Origin: Incurvaria masculella
Taxonomy: Eukaryota; Arthropoda; Insecta; Lepidoptera; Incurvariidae
Assembly (NCBI GenBank): GCA_946894095.1
Contig: OX335652.1
Location: 4,425,001-4,489,000, forward strand
Length of the DNA: 64,000 bases
Reading direction: 5' to 3'
Below the pieces are notes generated by a model. That model made no database searches, was not told the origin of the DNA, and saw only the letters and a program-made list of their open reading frames with translations. Below are positions 10,311-23,000 of this stretch, piece after piece. Both the position numbers and the translations under genes were made by a program. Within the stretch, counting starts at the first letter, position 1; every line of letters begins with the position of its first letter.

Positions 10311-11339
10311 GTCGCAGTGGGCAGCACAAGGTTTGTAAAATGTAATTATGCATTGGAATATTTGCCATGCATAAATGCTTAGGAATATAACAAAAATCTG
10401 TGGATTTTATATGCAAATGTAAATAAATGTTTATATGCAGTGCACTCAATAATTAAAATACACGCATCAGCTTGTAGCTGCTAGTGTATATAAAATATAA
10501 TAATAATAACTACATTATTTTATGTCCACTAGTTTTTAGTTGGTATTTCTGGCCATAGAAAACACTGAAACAATTTGATTGCTGTCACCAAACATCTAGT
10601 ATCATCTGGTCGCTTCGGTTTTAAAGTGTCTTTTTCTCAATGTATCCATGCTAAGTGGTTGTACCATTGTAATTCAGTTAAAAAATATATGTAATATTGA
10701 TCTATACAAACGATATAGATTAAGGCCTTTTATAATTTAACTAAACTCATCCTTATTTTGAACTTAAGCAACCACTTGGCACCGACATGTAGTTACGCCA
10801 ACGTTGGTGTTGTAATGAATCATTATGCAACTGGTTGGTGTAATGCATGACATTTCCCACTGTTGATTTAGGAAACGTTTTTCAGGAAAAGAGTATTCGA
10901 AGGCCACGCACATGACTTGACATGACTTCTTTGGTGGGGCTACCAAAATGGGTAGATTTATAAAGTACTTGTTAAATGACAATGTACATTTTATCAGGGA
11001 ACAATCCTAATGAATAAGGTAGTACAACAATACATATGTAGGTATATATACTGTGAGATAGACAAGTCATTATATAAGGGGTCGAGTGTAGTTGCATTGT
11101 GTAGAGCCTGTGATTTATTTATTAAGCTGTGTTGAAAGTTTCGTTGTTTTTATTAAATAATAAAATATGTTGCTAAATATTGTTTTCATTAAGCTCGTAA
11201 CCGGATTAACTCCATTATCATCGGTTTGACCAGGATTAGGTTACGGAGAGCACCTAGGAGGGTCAGCCGGTATTTTTTTCAAGATTTTGGATTTCCTAAG
11301 CTCCACCACCACTGCCGTGCGCGAATGTTCTCCGAAAAT

Positions 11340-11640
11340 GCTTTGGCCAAGTCACGTCTCACTAGCATGAACCCTCCACAAGGTCCTTGACTATGTTAGC
11401 GTGCAGCCGTAGATCTAGCCCAAAAAAAGGTTGTGCTCACGGCCAACCAAAACAATTATTGCATTGCTTAAAACATTAGCATATCTACGTCAATTATGCT
11501 AGTCCACATTAGTAGAGTTAGCGGTAGAGTAAAAACCTACTAGGTCATGCCCAATGTGCCCACAATGGTGGATTCGCGCTTGTTTGCGTGTGGCATGTAA
11601 GTTAAAGTTGGTTTAGTAGTTTTAGATAATTACCCACAGC
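11340..11640. repeat. dispersed repeat, relatives at 40229-40495 and 51215-51740
   Basis: Shares ACCCTCCA, GACTATGTT, TGGCATGTA and GTTGGTTTAGTAGTTTTAGA with the other two. Probably a degraded non-autonomous element; class not determined. Confidence 0.4.
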
Positions 11641-12439
11641 TGGTCTCATAGTGCGTGCCGCTAGTCGTTTCTTTTACCAATCTTCATGATGGTCTTAATG
11701 TAGCGAGAAGTTTTTATAATGGTCCTGTGTGCATCATGGAAAATTATTGGAAAATGCGTAACACCCAATCCCCTGATAGTCACAGTTTTTTTTTCGTTTG
11801 CTGTGCAATAATGTCTTCTATGTAGCCATTATTCATGGTATGGTTGTCCCTTGAAATAAACAAATATTGTTTCTTTTTACATAAGTTTATTCCCAATCTT
11901 TGGACCCTATATGCTTTATAGCTAATCATAACAAAACTTTATTAAGTACGCAATAAACAAACCACATGTGGTGTCCACATCGAATCAAGAACATGTTCAC
12001 ACGATGGAAAGTTGAAAGTGTTAGACAGCAGAAAAAAGTAAAATTTTATAAAGCGAATGTCTTTTATAAAGCATACAATACATCTAATATTTAGTCTAAA
12101 TTACCTAACCAATCCTACACAAGCGACCATAGAGGTACTTCATTCGAATCAAGCAGCAAAAATAATATTTCTAAAAAGGGTTTAAATAATTCTAATTGAA
12201 GTTGTAAAAGTGGTGACCTCTGTGACCCTAGTGAATCAATTAGCATACATTGTCGAGGGCGCGTCTGCATCAAAGGATGGCGCAACTGTCGTTTGTGGCT
12301 ATTTCTGCTATAAAGAATTAAAAATATGAAGTTACGAAACATTACTCCACTGGCGAGCACATGAAAGCAGGCAATAATTACGAAAGTAAGCAGAAAAATA
12401 GATGATTGTAAGGATGTGTGAAAAAAGTTGCCATTCACA

Positions 12440-12660
12440 AGCAATTTTTTGCACTATGCCTCATATTATCTCACAAATGGTAGCCTTTTATAAATAATTG
12501 TATGACATTAATTAAAAAAATGCTAAGTGTGCTTTCCAATACAGTTATACCTAGTTTGTAAGTTCCTATTTTTGGGGAGTTATAGCAGGAATAGCTACGA
12601 ATGACTGTGGCGCCATCTACCTGGACGCACAGACCCCCTTAAAGCAGGACCTGGGGGCGT
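12440..12660 (+). repeat. MITE-like repeat, copy 1
   Basis: The reverse complement of 12440-12660 follows 17780-17995 in order: GGCGCCA.A, GCTATTTCTGCT, CCCCAAAAA.AGG, GAGCACAC, TTTTTT, AAAGGCT and a TTTGTGAG-like end. A third short match lies at 18240-18325 (ACTGTGGCGCCAT). Confidence 0.5.
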
Positions 12661-13204
12661 CGCCAGAGATAATTAAAACATTCCACTGAGGGTTAGCTCA
12701 TATTTATTCGAAATAACAAACTTTCTCCAATGCCACAGTACCCAATGAAGAAAAATGAAAAGTTATGAACATCTATAAAAGTTATCATACGATAGTCTGG
12801 TAATTAAGCTAATTTTTAAAACTATTTTTTTTTTACAATGTCATCATGTTCTTTTTATATATACCACAATAACATTTTTACATTTTGTTCTAAAAGCCAG
12901 GGTTTAGTTCACACAAATCTAACAATGATAATAACTAGCTACGGCTTGTATTATTTGCTCGATACACACACAAATGAATGATAGAGCGTTCACTCCGTCC
13001 TTGGAATCTAGTCATGCTACTGATCCACTTGTTGTAAATATATATATTGGGTGTACCGGACACCGCACGGATACTTCAAGCACATACCATTCAACTTTCA
13101 TCTTATTCTTTGTCGCCGCAATCTCAAAGCAATATTTTCATTGTTGCTAAATTAGCTGGTTTTAGCGATGTATAATGAACACTGTACAAGATGAATGTGT
13201 CTAC

Positions 13205-13632
13205 TTATGTAGAATCGAACGCGAAGCAAGGACACATTAATTAAATAAAGAGAGCTGTAAAATGAACGACTACGAATATACTGCAAGGCTGGACTCAAGT
13301 CCAGTCAGGACCCTTTCGCAGTCAGTGAGTCTACCGATTTGCGCCATCTGCCCTATACACATAATTTGGAATTATACAGTCCCTCCTCCTGTAATTAATG
13401 CTTCCTACTAACACATTATTTAAGATAATACATGCGTTAATTGCGGGAGGTGGGACTATATAATAATTCTTAATTATGGGTATAGAGCAAGTACCTCAAA
13501 CTCACGCACTGCCCGCGAAAGGTATGCTTGCTGGTTCAAGTCCAGTCTTGCAGTACATTCATGAAGTAGTTCTTTTTACAGCTTTCATTCCTTAATTAAT
13601 GTGTCTTTGCTTCACGTTCGATTCAACATAAA
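13205..13632. mobile_element. foldback element with about 200-bp inverted arms
   Basis: The left arm 13205-13401 pairs with the right arm 13434-13632 along nearly its whole length. Matching phrases are GAATCGAACG.GAAGCAA, GACACATTAATTAA, TACTGCAAG.CTGGACT and GTCCC.CCTCC.G.AATTAA. The loop is about 32 bp. No coding frame, and no clear target duplication was found. Confidence 0.8.
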
Positions 13633-14080
13633 TATCACTTTCGTTGAAGAAAGTGACGTACTTGCTTAGTACAGTATATTTTACTGTATAAGAAGTTGTG
13701 ATGGTGTGTGCCCGTGTGTCCACGGCGTATTGATAACATCGTCGGCAATGAAAGGCGCGTCGACAGATAATCCCACGACACGAACAAATTTTCTACGTCA
13801 AAATAAGTATACAACATCTTAAACACAACACTTATTATCGTACCTTAAACATTTGTTTTGTCTATTATACATTTATATGTGTCTAATTGTTTTTTAGCTT
13901 AGTCGTTAACTAAAGTTAATAAGGGGCACAGATTTGATATGTTTCTGATGCGTGGTGATCGTATCGTTACCTTTAGTCTAACCTAAGTAACAAGGCTTAT
14001 ATCTGGCTAGATACACCACCGATAAATTGTTATCACATGGAGTTGTCGATTCGGATCGCATCCCTTTCGCTGCATCCACG

Positions 14081-14132
14081 CTCTCTTCTCTCCTCTCCTC
14101 TCCTCTCCTCCCCCCCCTTCCTCTCCACTCGG
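14081..14132. repeat. CT-rich (CTCTC/CTCCT) microsatellite
   Basis: Repeated CTCCT units followed by a run of eight C. Simple sequence only. Confidence 0.85.
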
Positions 14133-16724
14133 CGCTCGGGGGCGCTTTCCGAATTAGGGACTTACAAAACTTTTGGAAAATACTAAACACAAATTCCAAA
14201 TTAACCGAAAGCTCAGTTAAAATTACCAAAAGATTCAAATTGAACTTGTGCGTGATAAAATATAGTCAAGTAAAAAAATACTCGAGTCCATAAATTGAGG
14301 TATATGAACGGGGATTGTGCATGGCGTTAGCGGTGCAGTCGCGAGGGACGGACCGCCCCTTGCTGCAGGCTACATCGACAACCCTATAACCCTATTGTTT
14401 ACTTCCGTACAATTAATTCAACACGACGTTTAGCCAATATAGTTTTTGGTTCAATAAGTTACAGAATATGTTTTCTATGAAACTGTATTAATGTCTAAAT
14501 TACATTTAATATTACACGCTGATATGTATCGAGTAGTCCCCGTGATAGGTGGCGGTAAGGTCGAGCACCCGCGTTCGCGGGCGTTACTAAGTTAACACTA
14601 GCTACGTTACAAGCTTGGACGGAATCGCTGCCGGTCGGCCCGGCGAGTCCGCGCCGCCGCCGCTACGCTACAACCAAACATCGGAACATCTACGAACGAA
14701 GGTAAAAGTTCGTTGTCTTCCTCAGGAGTAAAGCGGTGCGGGCGCGCCGGGGCGAGCGGCATTTGGGAGATCACTACTTATTACGACATACTTAGCGTAC
14801 ACAATTACCACATTCAATCGAAATAAATTAGTAAACATTGACTTAGCTTATTGTAACAAACTTCAACAGAAATACGCAGTCCTCTTATTACAAATATTTT
14901 TTTTTTGCCTGAAGCTTGGGCTACAAGATTCCGATGTTTACATTTATCTAGACAAGTTAAAAAGTCATGCCTCATTAAATTATAGTGATTTTGGTACTGC
15001 GAGAGGTTTAACATTTATGTGTTACTATTTTGTTATAAGTATTAAATAATTTGTTCTTTGGTTTTAATGTTACAAGATATTGAATTGAGGCTGCCATTGG
15101 AAAATAACTTACGGTTGTAAAATTTAGCTATATATAAGTCACAAATTGACGAAATTTCTTCATATTGACTAAGTTGTTTTCATAAGACTTGACATGTTGT
15201 GTTGATGTTGTCATGCGGACCGATTTCTCTCGAGAACAGAGGATGCTTGGCTCTTGCATGGTCACCAGTCCCAACCCGATAATCGAACTTTTATTTAACT
15301 TACACCCATAATGTAGCTTTAATATTTTTTTTTCACTATAAATATTTATTCATAGTATAACTTTACCAAGATACACATCTAGCTACCTAAATTATGATTA
15401 AGCATTTCATATTTGGTTTATTGCTATTCTGCACTACGCAATGCGTAGCTTTACATCATCAAAACAGTTCTTAGGTAACTGGATATCTGGTATAATATAA
15501 TCGAACAGCTAAAAACAAAAATATATTATTTTTTAATGCTAAAATTTAGTTAAACTAAAAAATTCATTACAGCTGTTTTTATTATGTAGATTTTTTATAT
15601 TTTATTTAGGTAAGTATGTAACTATGCTGATTCTCTAGAATAAATACCCTTACCTAATTATATTGACCTAAAGATTATACAATGTAATAAGTAAGTATTA
15701 AAATTACTTTATACCGAAAAAGCTCGTCAAAGCATGCAGATAGAATAGTAATTGATTCACTCCGAGTGAAAAAAGGTGACACTCAATGCCAATTGAATTT
15801 GTAGATAATAATTGTTTCACTCGCAGAGGCCAAGGCGAGAGATAAAGGGATAACAATACGGGACACGAGCTACATTATTTTGTAAATTACCTGTCATCGA
15901 ATTCAACAATGTTAACTCAGCATCGTTGCATGTTTGGATGTTGATTTAGCTCGTTTAGTATGTGCCGCGGGGTAGGCGCGCGGACTGGCAACACCGTATG
16001 TGTTGGCATGGCCACATTGCGTGAGGTGCAGCATTGCCAGTGTACCTACAAGGACGCAGAGCGATAGGGTTGCTAGCACCGGCCAGAGCCGGCATCTTAA
16101 CAAGTGACGACATTCATAAACAATTAATTAAGTATATAAAAAGTACTAAGGCGTAAATATCATTTGAAATAGTAATACTAATACTCAAACCTCTCTAATG
16201 ATCGAGGTCGAACGCAATTGCAGATTTATCGTTTAAAATTTAAATAAATATTAAACTTGAAATATTCAACAAAATGTAAAATTTTACGAAGGGCACCTTT
16301 GGTTTTTAGCTTAGTCAAATTGAGTTATATCCTACATTTATTAAATTTGCAGCGATATGTAATTTTTTTACATTCACTTTGTCGGCCACCTAAAACTGTT
16401 TAACTAATATACATAAACGGTCTTAACTTAAAAATATTTTACCTATGTGTAAGTAAATGAATAATATGTTTTAATACAAAATTGGGTTAGTAAATAGTTT
16501 GCCATTTTGGATCTGAAATAAGTTCAACATAAATGTAGCAATGTATCACTGGAATGTTAAGTTAGCGCAACACTATGTTTGGTTTTAAGCTGAACAGGAA
16601 ACAGAACACAATCGTTGCAGATCAAATGATCCAACCAAATGAAGCAACATTAATTAGTTACATGGTTATTTAAACTGAATGACAGTATTATGACAGTATG
16701 AAAATAAAATGGTTGCTACCACAC

Positions 16725-16730
16725 TTTATT
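16725..16730 (-). promoter_or_regulatory. candidate cpo poly(A) signal
   Basis: AATAAA on the - strand about 130 nt past the putative cpo stop. Several other AATAAA matches occur further downstream in this AT-rich stretch, so this is only the nearest candidate. Confidence 0.25.
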
Positions 16731-16859
16731 ACAAACATTTCCTAATTTAAACTTTCACATGGTGACAGCATCGCTAAACTGGTTTAAACTGGTACATGTG
16801 AGATGGTGTGTAGTGGCCCCCCCGCCCCCCTCCCGCGCTTCCTGCTCTCCCGCCGGTTG

Positions 16860-16923
16860 TCAGGTGCCCAGCTGGTGAACGTACGAGTTAATGTGGTTCA
16901 CCCTCTTCTCCGACTTTGGGTCC
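16860..16923 (-). CDS. cpo: cpo putative terminal coding exon
   Basis: The acceptor is TTCATCATTGCAG on the - strand. One base completes Gly, then DPKSEKRVNHINSYVHQLGT and a TGA at 16862-16860. Phase fits the donor at 18462. The short charged peptide shows no domain. It is supported by the strong acceptor, the phase match and codon-like composition just after a second-RRM exon, but I do not recall a homolog. A TTTATT (AATAAA on the - strand) at 16725-16730 lies about 130 nt downstream. Confidence 0.6.
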
Positions 16924-17779
16924 CTGCAATGATGAACACACGTTAGAATGTGTTAAAATTGTAACGAATTTGAACCCTCAAAAACTGGGAAAACATGACC
17001 GAAAAATCAATGCACCTTTGAAATTCAAAACCCATTGAATTATGAAGGTGTATAGAGGGAACGAAAGATACATGATGGTGAAATAAATATCGGTGTACGT
17101 ACATATTTTATTATTCTAGGTAGGTAATAAATGTTGAACATATGAAGGCACATAACTCTACGTAAGGTAACATTTAACGAACACTAAAGTATTTGTGCAC
17201 TGTGCGTTGTGTTAGATAGAACTACAGGCTAATGGCACGAACCACTACTCTCGCCGCAATCGATACAAATAAATGTAACCTTGGTGGTAACCCGTTTTAT
17301 TCTAGTACACATTCCATTAAGTATTTTGATTAGCTTGCAACTCCTCTTACCGTTTGTCCGATGGCCAACCTTTTCCGCATGACCAGACCTGACCAGAATA
17401 TTTTGGGACATGCCGATTTTGGTTTAACGAGAGAAAAATAATTAAATTACAATGTTGCGATTAGCTTAGATATTAATTTCATTCTAATAAATAGCGTTTG
17501 ATATTAATTTGGAACTGAAAAAGATTCTTGGATATGACTTGGCAAGGCATGACAAATTTTTGCTCCTTAAAAACTCACATATATTTCGCCAAAATTCTTT
17601 CTTGGCAGAAATACATGTAGTTTTTAGTAAGTCACTTCGGTAACATCGCTCGATCGAAAATTGTGTTCTAAATTAGTCTTGGTTTCTTGGTTGACGGTTG
17701 ATTGGTACTTAGCCATACAGAGTATCCCGATAGCCTTCGAGCTGTACTACCACGACGTCCATTCATAATAAAATGTGAC

Positions 17780-17995
17780 CCAAAATTAATGAAGTAATTG
17801 ATGGACACATTAAGGGGGTTTCTGCGTCCGTGTAGATGGCGCCACAATCGCCCGTCGCTATTTCTGCTGTAACTCCCCAAAAACAGGTACTAAACTATAA
17901 CTATAGGCGAGCACACTACGCAGTTATGTATTTTTTGTACAGCACTTTGTAAAAAAGGCTGTCATTTATGAGTTATAAATGAGGTATAAATTGTA
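17780..17995 (-). repeat. MITE-like repeat, copy 2
   Basis: Opposite-orientation partner of 12440-12660 with the same order of motifs. Lies in the cpo intron between 16923 and 18463. Confidence 0.5.
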
Positions 17996-18032
17996 AATTA
18001 CAACTTTTGGACACTCAGAATTATCTAAGGAA

Positions 18033-18137
18033 TTCCAGCTTTTTTTGTAATTGTTTGATTGTTTTCCAGCTTTTTTTGTAATTGTTTGATTGTTTTCCAG
18101 CTTTTTTTGTAATTGTAATTCTTCTTCTTCTTCTTCG
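18033..18137. repeat. 31-bp repeat x3 plus (CTT)n
   Basis: TTCCAGCTTTTTTTGTAATT recurs at 18033, 18064 and 18095, followed by about five CTT units. Lies between cpo exons. Confidence 0.85.
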
Positions 18138-18462
18138 CCAGAAGTAATCGAACCGACAGGAAAAAAAAATGACGAATCCGAGTGAGGAAATAAAGAAACT
18201 GAAACTGAAACTAAATTGATGTGCTTGCCACTATATTATAATTTGTAACTTCCTACGTTATATCAGAAATAACTACGAACGACTGTGGCGCCATGTACAT
18301 ACTTTGACACACCCTTAAGTGTAGGTAATGAGCGCTGAAGAAGGGGCGTTGGGGTCACAAGCTAACCGCGACGCATCGATGCGGGTAGTGAGAGGTGACG
18401 GGCGTGCGACGTGCGAGAGCGGCGGTTCGTGCGCGGTGCGTACTTCGTGCCCGAGGATCCAC

Positions 18463-18666
18463 CCGTTGGGCGCCATCTTGGAGCGCGCGTACTCGAGCCG
18501 CACGGGCCCGCGGTCCGAGCTGAGCAGCAGCGCCCCCTGCAGGCGCGAGAGCGCCGCGCTCGCTTCGGCCGCGGTGGCAAACTCGACGAAGGCGACCGGG
18601 GAGGAGGTCGCGCCGGCCGCGTGCGCCGCCCCGGACATCATGCGCAGCCGACTGAACCCCGCGCAA
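18463..18666 (-). CDS. cpo: cpo exon: second half of second RRM
   Basis: The acceptor is GTGTGGCCAG on the - strand. One base completes Ser, giving the junction EIFGS-CAGFSRLRM. 67 codons follow with a two-base overhang. It encodes GFSRLRMMSGAAHAAGATSS, PVAFVEFATAAEASAALSRL and QGALLLSSDRGPVRLEYARS KMAPNG. VAFVEF is RNP1, and SSDRG-R-EYA-KM is the family ending of this RRM. The donor chosen is GTGGAT at 18462, because it joins in frame to the exon at 16923. If it is not used, the frame runs on to a stop at 18315, giving an alternative 3' end. Confidence 0.85.
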
Positions 18667-21274
18667 CTGGCCACACCACTCCGTTACCTACCGCGCTCGC
18701 TCCGACACCGGGGAAGGCCTCCGACCACACTTCCGTCCGACCAGCTCTCACCCCAATACATCGTACTTGGAGTTACATTTACTATCGGACCTCTGACCTA
18801 ATTGATCAGTTTCCTGAATGTTTTCTACATTTACGTACGACCCGCTGCAATAAACCGAAATCATCTGGCAGATTTTCACGGATGCAACAAAAAATGGCAA
18901 TTGAAAATGTCCCTATACAGTGAGGCTGTTCCAGGCTCAAATATGAGATAGGACTTTTAAAATAGGAAGCCAAAATGCTACTCCAAATACAAGTATACTT
19001 GGCAGAACCCACCCCGGTGCAAAGGGTAGCGGTGCAGGGTTCCACGCTGGTTCATTTTAACAATTTGACTAAAAAAACTTTTGCAAAACGCAGAGATGAC
19101 GGACAGCCAGAAAATAGAATTTACGTGTATATGAACTTTCTAACTTGTAAAATGAACCAGTTGCGGAATGTTTTTATGGTGAAGACATTAATAGTGTTCA
19201 CATTTACTACCATTCATTCAAAATGTTAAGAGTATGTTGCATGTACACTTTATAATCAGTGTTATACTTATGTTCCAAAATGATATTTTCGTAAAGGTAT
19301 TCGTAACGTTATTTTAACTTATGATTTTTTAGGTAAAACCTAAAAATTTTGGCCACATGCTCGGTGCAAAATTTTAATTCTACGCTCCACGAAACAGTAT
19401 AAATGCAAGTATTTTAAATCAGTAATATGAGATCGCTCATTAAGATAAACATCATTATCGTAAATTCTACTGGCATCTCAGATTTCGAGCCCCTCGTAAT
19501 TGGGAATTAAAAGGAGAATGGGTCAGAGGACCAAATACGTAATAATATCTCTGTTCGAAAATACTTTCGAGATTTGCCTCCATAGTATAGCTTGAAGTTT
19601 CGGTACAATATGTCGCAATAGGATGATGAATTGATGCAATCAACTTTTAGTGACTAGGTTTTACTGATGTTACAGAAATTCCGTCCAAACGATTTTCAAA
19701 CGTTGATCTTCATTACAGATGCGTCACCAGATACATCCTTCCTGTTTTATTGCATTTAAAAATTAAATATTCTGATTTTAAAACGAATTCTTTTAATTTT
19801 TCAAAAGCTTTGCAAGATGTCATTTACCTGTAGGTAATTAATTGTATCTAATAATGTTTGATTAGTGGTTGCGGGTGTGTAGATGGGACTATTTATGAAA
19901 AAGCCTATTTTACTGATTAGTGAAGCGTGAACTTAGTGGTGGATAGATAGAGAGGTATCGTAGACGACAATCGGGCACATAACGTTACAAGTTGCAAGTG
20001 TGACATGCGTGTGTATGTGTGCTTCACTGGGACAAGAACATTTGTTAGGCCTGAACTCACACGGAGGAAAGTTCTCCTTTCCAGGCAAGAGTATTCGTAG
20101 TAATATCACGCCACACATTAACGTTGGAAAGGCAAAACGACACCAACTTTAAAAGTATGGCCGCGGAAAGAGTTCCAGAAGTCACAACAGCAGAAACACA
20201 AAATACAGTTCATTGGTATGTTGAAGGTATATAAAAAAATACCAAACGACTCTGTGGTAGCGCAAACTTTAGGCTTTACATTAGCAAGGTTCTCTCACGT
20301 TTAGTATGGCGTTAAATTGGCGGTTTTTTTCTTATTTCTGCATTTGAAGGACTCATATAACACGCAATAAATTATGACAGTAAATAATTTATTGCGTCTG
20401 TTGGCATGACTTCTGCGACTTTTCCCAACATTAGAGCTTTACGGGGTAGAGATAGGTGGCGCCGAATGTTGTCGATAAGTGGATCTTTTTTTCTCCACAG
20501 CACTATAGACTAAAAGATAGAATGCTAACGTCATACCAATGTTTGATAGGGATAATAAAAGCCCATAGCTGGTGTTGCCATTCACATTTCAGAATTCATT
20601 CCTTAAATAGAAACCTTGCTAATTCTTATTTTTGATATTACTTAATGCATTGTTAAAATATATCGTTTTCATAACGACTAGGTACCTAGGCAAAATTTAT
20701 AATCAAGCTTATAGTCGAGCCTTTCTAAGAAGCGTTTTTTGACAGATGTGGGATAGGGAAGGGTAAAAACCAGAGTTTTACTTTTATATCGATAACATTT
20801 CAATAAGGAAAAGCAAAAATCTAATAATAGGCAATCTTCTCTAAAATAAAACACATTCATACAGATGGACAGGTGATTATCTGATTTCGGAAGGTGTTTC
20901 ATAACCTAAATACAAGATCTTTTGCACATATACAGCTTTCAACGGAATAATTTTCCAAACATTAACCATTGTATATTTGGATCAAAACATTTTAATAACA
21001 TTTTGCTGTACACCTTAAAAGGAGCCTCTTCCACATACATTTTCGTGAGTAGTAATTGACAACTTTTGTGGTGAGCACCACTTTTTTAGTCGAAAAACAG
21101 TATTGAGGACCGAAAAAAGGAAAACATAACCACCCAAAATGAAAAAAAAACGGCGACGTACAAATATCGTGAATCTAAGCCGATTGTTATTATTCTATTT
21201 CACATAAGGTTACTGTCAGTTTTATTAGACTGATTCGACTTTCTTCTTCAGCGGTGTAAAGTTAACTGACTAGA

Positions 21275-21642
21275 AAAACCGGCCAAGTGCGAGTTGGACT
21301 CGCACACGAAGGGTTCCGTACCATCGCACAAGATTTACAAAATAAAATACGTTTTTTGTATGGGGCCCCCTTTAATTATTATTATTTTATAATGTTACCT
21401 ATTTCTTGTTATAGCGGCAAAATACATACATAATCTGTGAAAATTTCAGCTTCCTACCTGTTACGGTAAATGAGATACAGCCCTGTGACCGACGGACAGA
21501 CGGACGGACGGACGGACGGACGGACGGACGGACGGACGGACGGACGGACGGACGGACGGACGGACGGACGGACGGACGGACGGACGGACAGCGGAGGCTT
21601 AGTAATAGGGTTCCGTTTTCACCCTTTGGGTACGGAACCCTA
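21275..21642 (+). mobile_element. GACG-type lepidopteran repeat, copy 1
   Basis: Begins ACCGGCCAAGTGCGAGTTGG and ends in a hairpin AGGGTTCCG...CGGAACCCT. It contains GTTATAGCGGCAAAAT, GAGATACAGCCCTGTGAC and a long (GGAC)n tract. The same architecture recurs five more times in this window. No frame. Confidence 0.85.
21490..21592 (+). repeat. (GGAC)n tetranucleotide microsatellite
   Basis: About 24 nearly perfect GGAC units inside the GACG element, the longest such tract among the six copies. Confidence 0.95.
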
Positions 21643-22391
21643 AAAAGCTAGATGATACTGCAATTAACTTTACATTTATTATATGTGCCTAAACATATAA
21701 TTTAAGAAATGAAGGAGGCATTCGTTAATTGCTGGAAATCCCGAGACCGAATATTCATTCTCACAAGCCAACATTGGTAATCGTGATGATATCTATTTGA
21801 TTTTCCTTTATAAGTTATAAGTTATTAAAGTAATAGTTATGAAAATTAAAGATATTAAAACTTAAATGGTCGATATTATTTTGCAGGTTCACATCCCTAT
21901 TGCAATTTACTCCCAGTGCTGGTACTGTACCATTATTTTGTTCACAATTATATTATTTAATACATTGTTAAGTAATTAATTGACACAATATAGAATAAAA
22001 TATATTCTACAAGTCATAATAAAAAAAAACACATCAGCAAGCTGCTATTATTTGGTCCCAAAAATATAAAACGTGGGGTAAAGTGGTCTGTTCCATAATT
22101 TAGTCATTAGCTTTTCTTCCACACTGCTGTGTCAAAAAACGCTTCTTAGAACGGCTCGACTATAGTTTATTGACGGGGTAACTAGTTTTGGTAGTGACAG
22201 GAGATGGCGCTGGTTATAAATGTCATAGCGCAAAAAAGGAGATGTCGGCGAGTTTCGCACGTTGTATGACGTTAGCTATCTATAACTTCTTCTTTAATCT
22301 ACGATGGCACGCAACTGAGCGAGCTCGCGCACCACCGTCTACCGTTCACCCCTCGTGAACCGCCGAAGCGCGCGCAAGAGACGCAACAGAC

Positions 22392-22606
22392 CTGCCGAAG
22401 ATCTCCTTGAGCTCGTGCTCGGAGACGAACTGGCCGAGGTTGGCGACGAAGAGCGTGGAGCAGGGCGGCGCGTGCGCGGCGTGCGCAGCGTGGGCGGCGT
22501 GCGCGGCGTGCGCGGGGTGCGCCGCGTGGCCGTGCGGCGGCGGCGCGCCCGCCGGAGAGCCGAGCGCGGGCGCCGGCAGCACGCACGCGCCCAGCGTCAG
22601 GGGGGT
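22392..22606 (-). CDS. cpo: cpo exon: His-Ala linker and first half of second RRM
   Basis: The acceptor is GTTTGTTGCAG and the donor is GTCTGT on the - strand. The exon is 71 codons plus two bases, starting in phase 0. It encodes TPLTLGACVLPAPALGSPAG, a low-complexity tract built on (HAA)n, and then PPCSTLFVANLGQFVSEHEL KEIFG. LFVANL is RNP2 of a second RRM, as in nematode MEC-8; vertebrate RBPMS has only one RRM. Skipping the preceding exon would shift this one out of frame. The exon is very GC-rich compared with its surroundings. Confidence 0.9.
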
Positions 22607-22798
22607 CTGCAACAAACGTTACGCTTATAGCAGCAAAGAACCGTACGCTTATAGCTGCAACGAACGGTACGCTTATAGGAGCGCGGATTTCTCCAATGCT
22701 CGTGGCTTAGCTTCGCGAGCCTCGCGCCTAGGTTAAATTAACGGAAGCTCGTGTGACCCGAACATTATATTCAGTTCGCGGAAACCATTCTTAATTAC

Positions 22799-22951
22799 AA
22801 CGCGTTAATTGCGAGAATGCCGTTGCTTCCCGTCCCGCACACCATCATGCGATCCCGTGAAAGCGTTTCTATTGGTTCTAAAGGAGCGACGCTGGCGGCG
22901 CGGAATGGTGGCGCACTTGGCGGTAACGGCATTCTCGAAATGAACGCGTAG
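22799..22951. mobile_element. small MITE with imperfect TIRs
   Basis: ACGCGTTAATTGCGAGAATG plus CCGTT at the left is mirrored by AACGGCATTCTCG and AACGCGT at the right. About 150 bp, non-coding, in the cpo intron just past the second-RRM exon start. Confidence 0.55.
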
Positions 22952-23000
22952 AATGTATTTTTATTTTTTAAGAGGAGTCAAGGCGTTTTAGTTACAATAT

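Larger units (their letters stand above)
9059..16859. other. convergent intergenic interval, PRADC1 and cpo 3' ends
   Basis: It must hold both 3' UTRs, but their ends could not be fixed. It contains a 5S-type SINE body (10047-10310), a dispersed repeat (11340-11640), a MITE-like repeat (12440-12660), a foldback element (13205-13632) and a CT tract (14081-14132). A GC-richer patch at 14540-14770 has no open frame that looks coding. No third gene was found. Confidence 0.5.
18667..22391. other. cpo intron between second-RRM halves
   Basis: About 3.7 kb of AT-rich intron. The only recognised item is the GACG element at 21275-21642. TTGACAGATGTGGGATAGGG near 20738 and similar text have no supported meaning. 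Confidence 0.5.

Noticed and set aside
18328..18923. Overlapping + strand frames of 157 and 170 codons
   Set aside because: They mirror the GC-rich cpo exon at 18463-18666 and show no domain.
22355..22736. GC-rich + strand frames over the second-RRM exon
   Set aside because: Shadows of the - strand exon at 22392-22606, whose RRM motifs and splice phases are clear.
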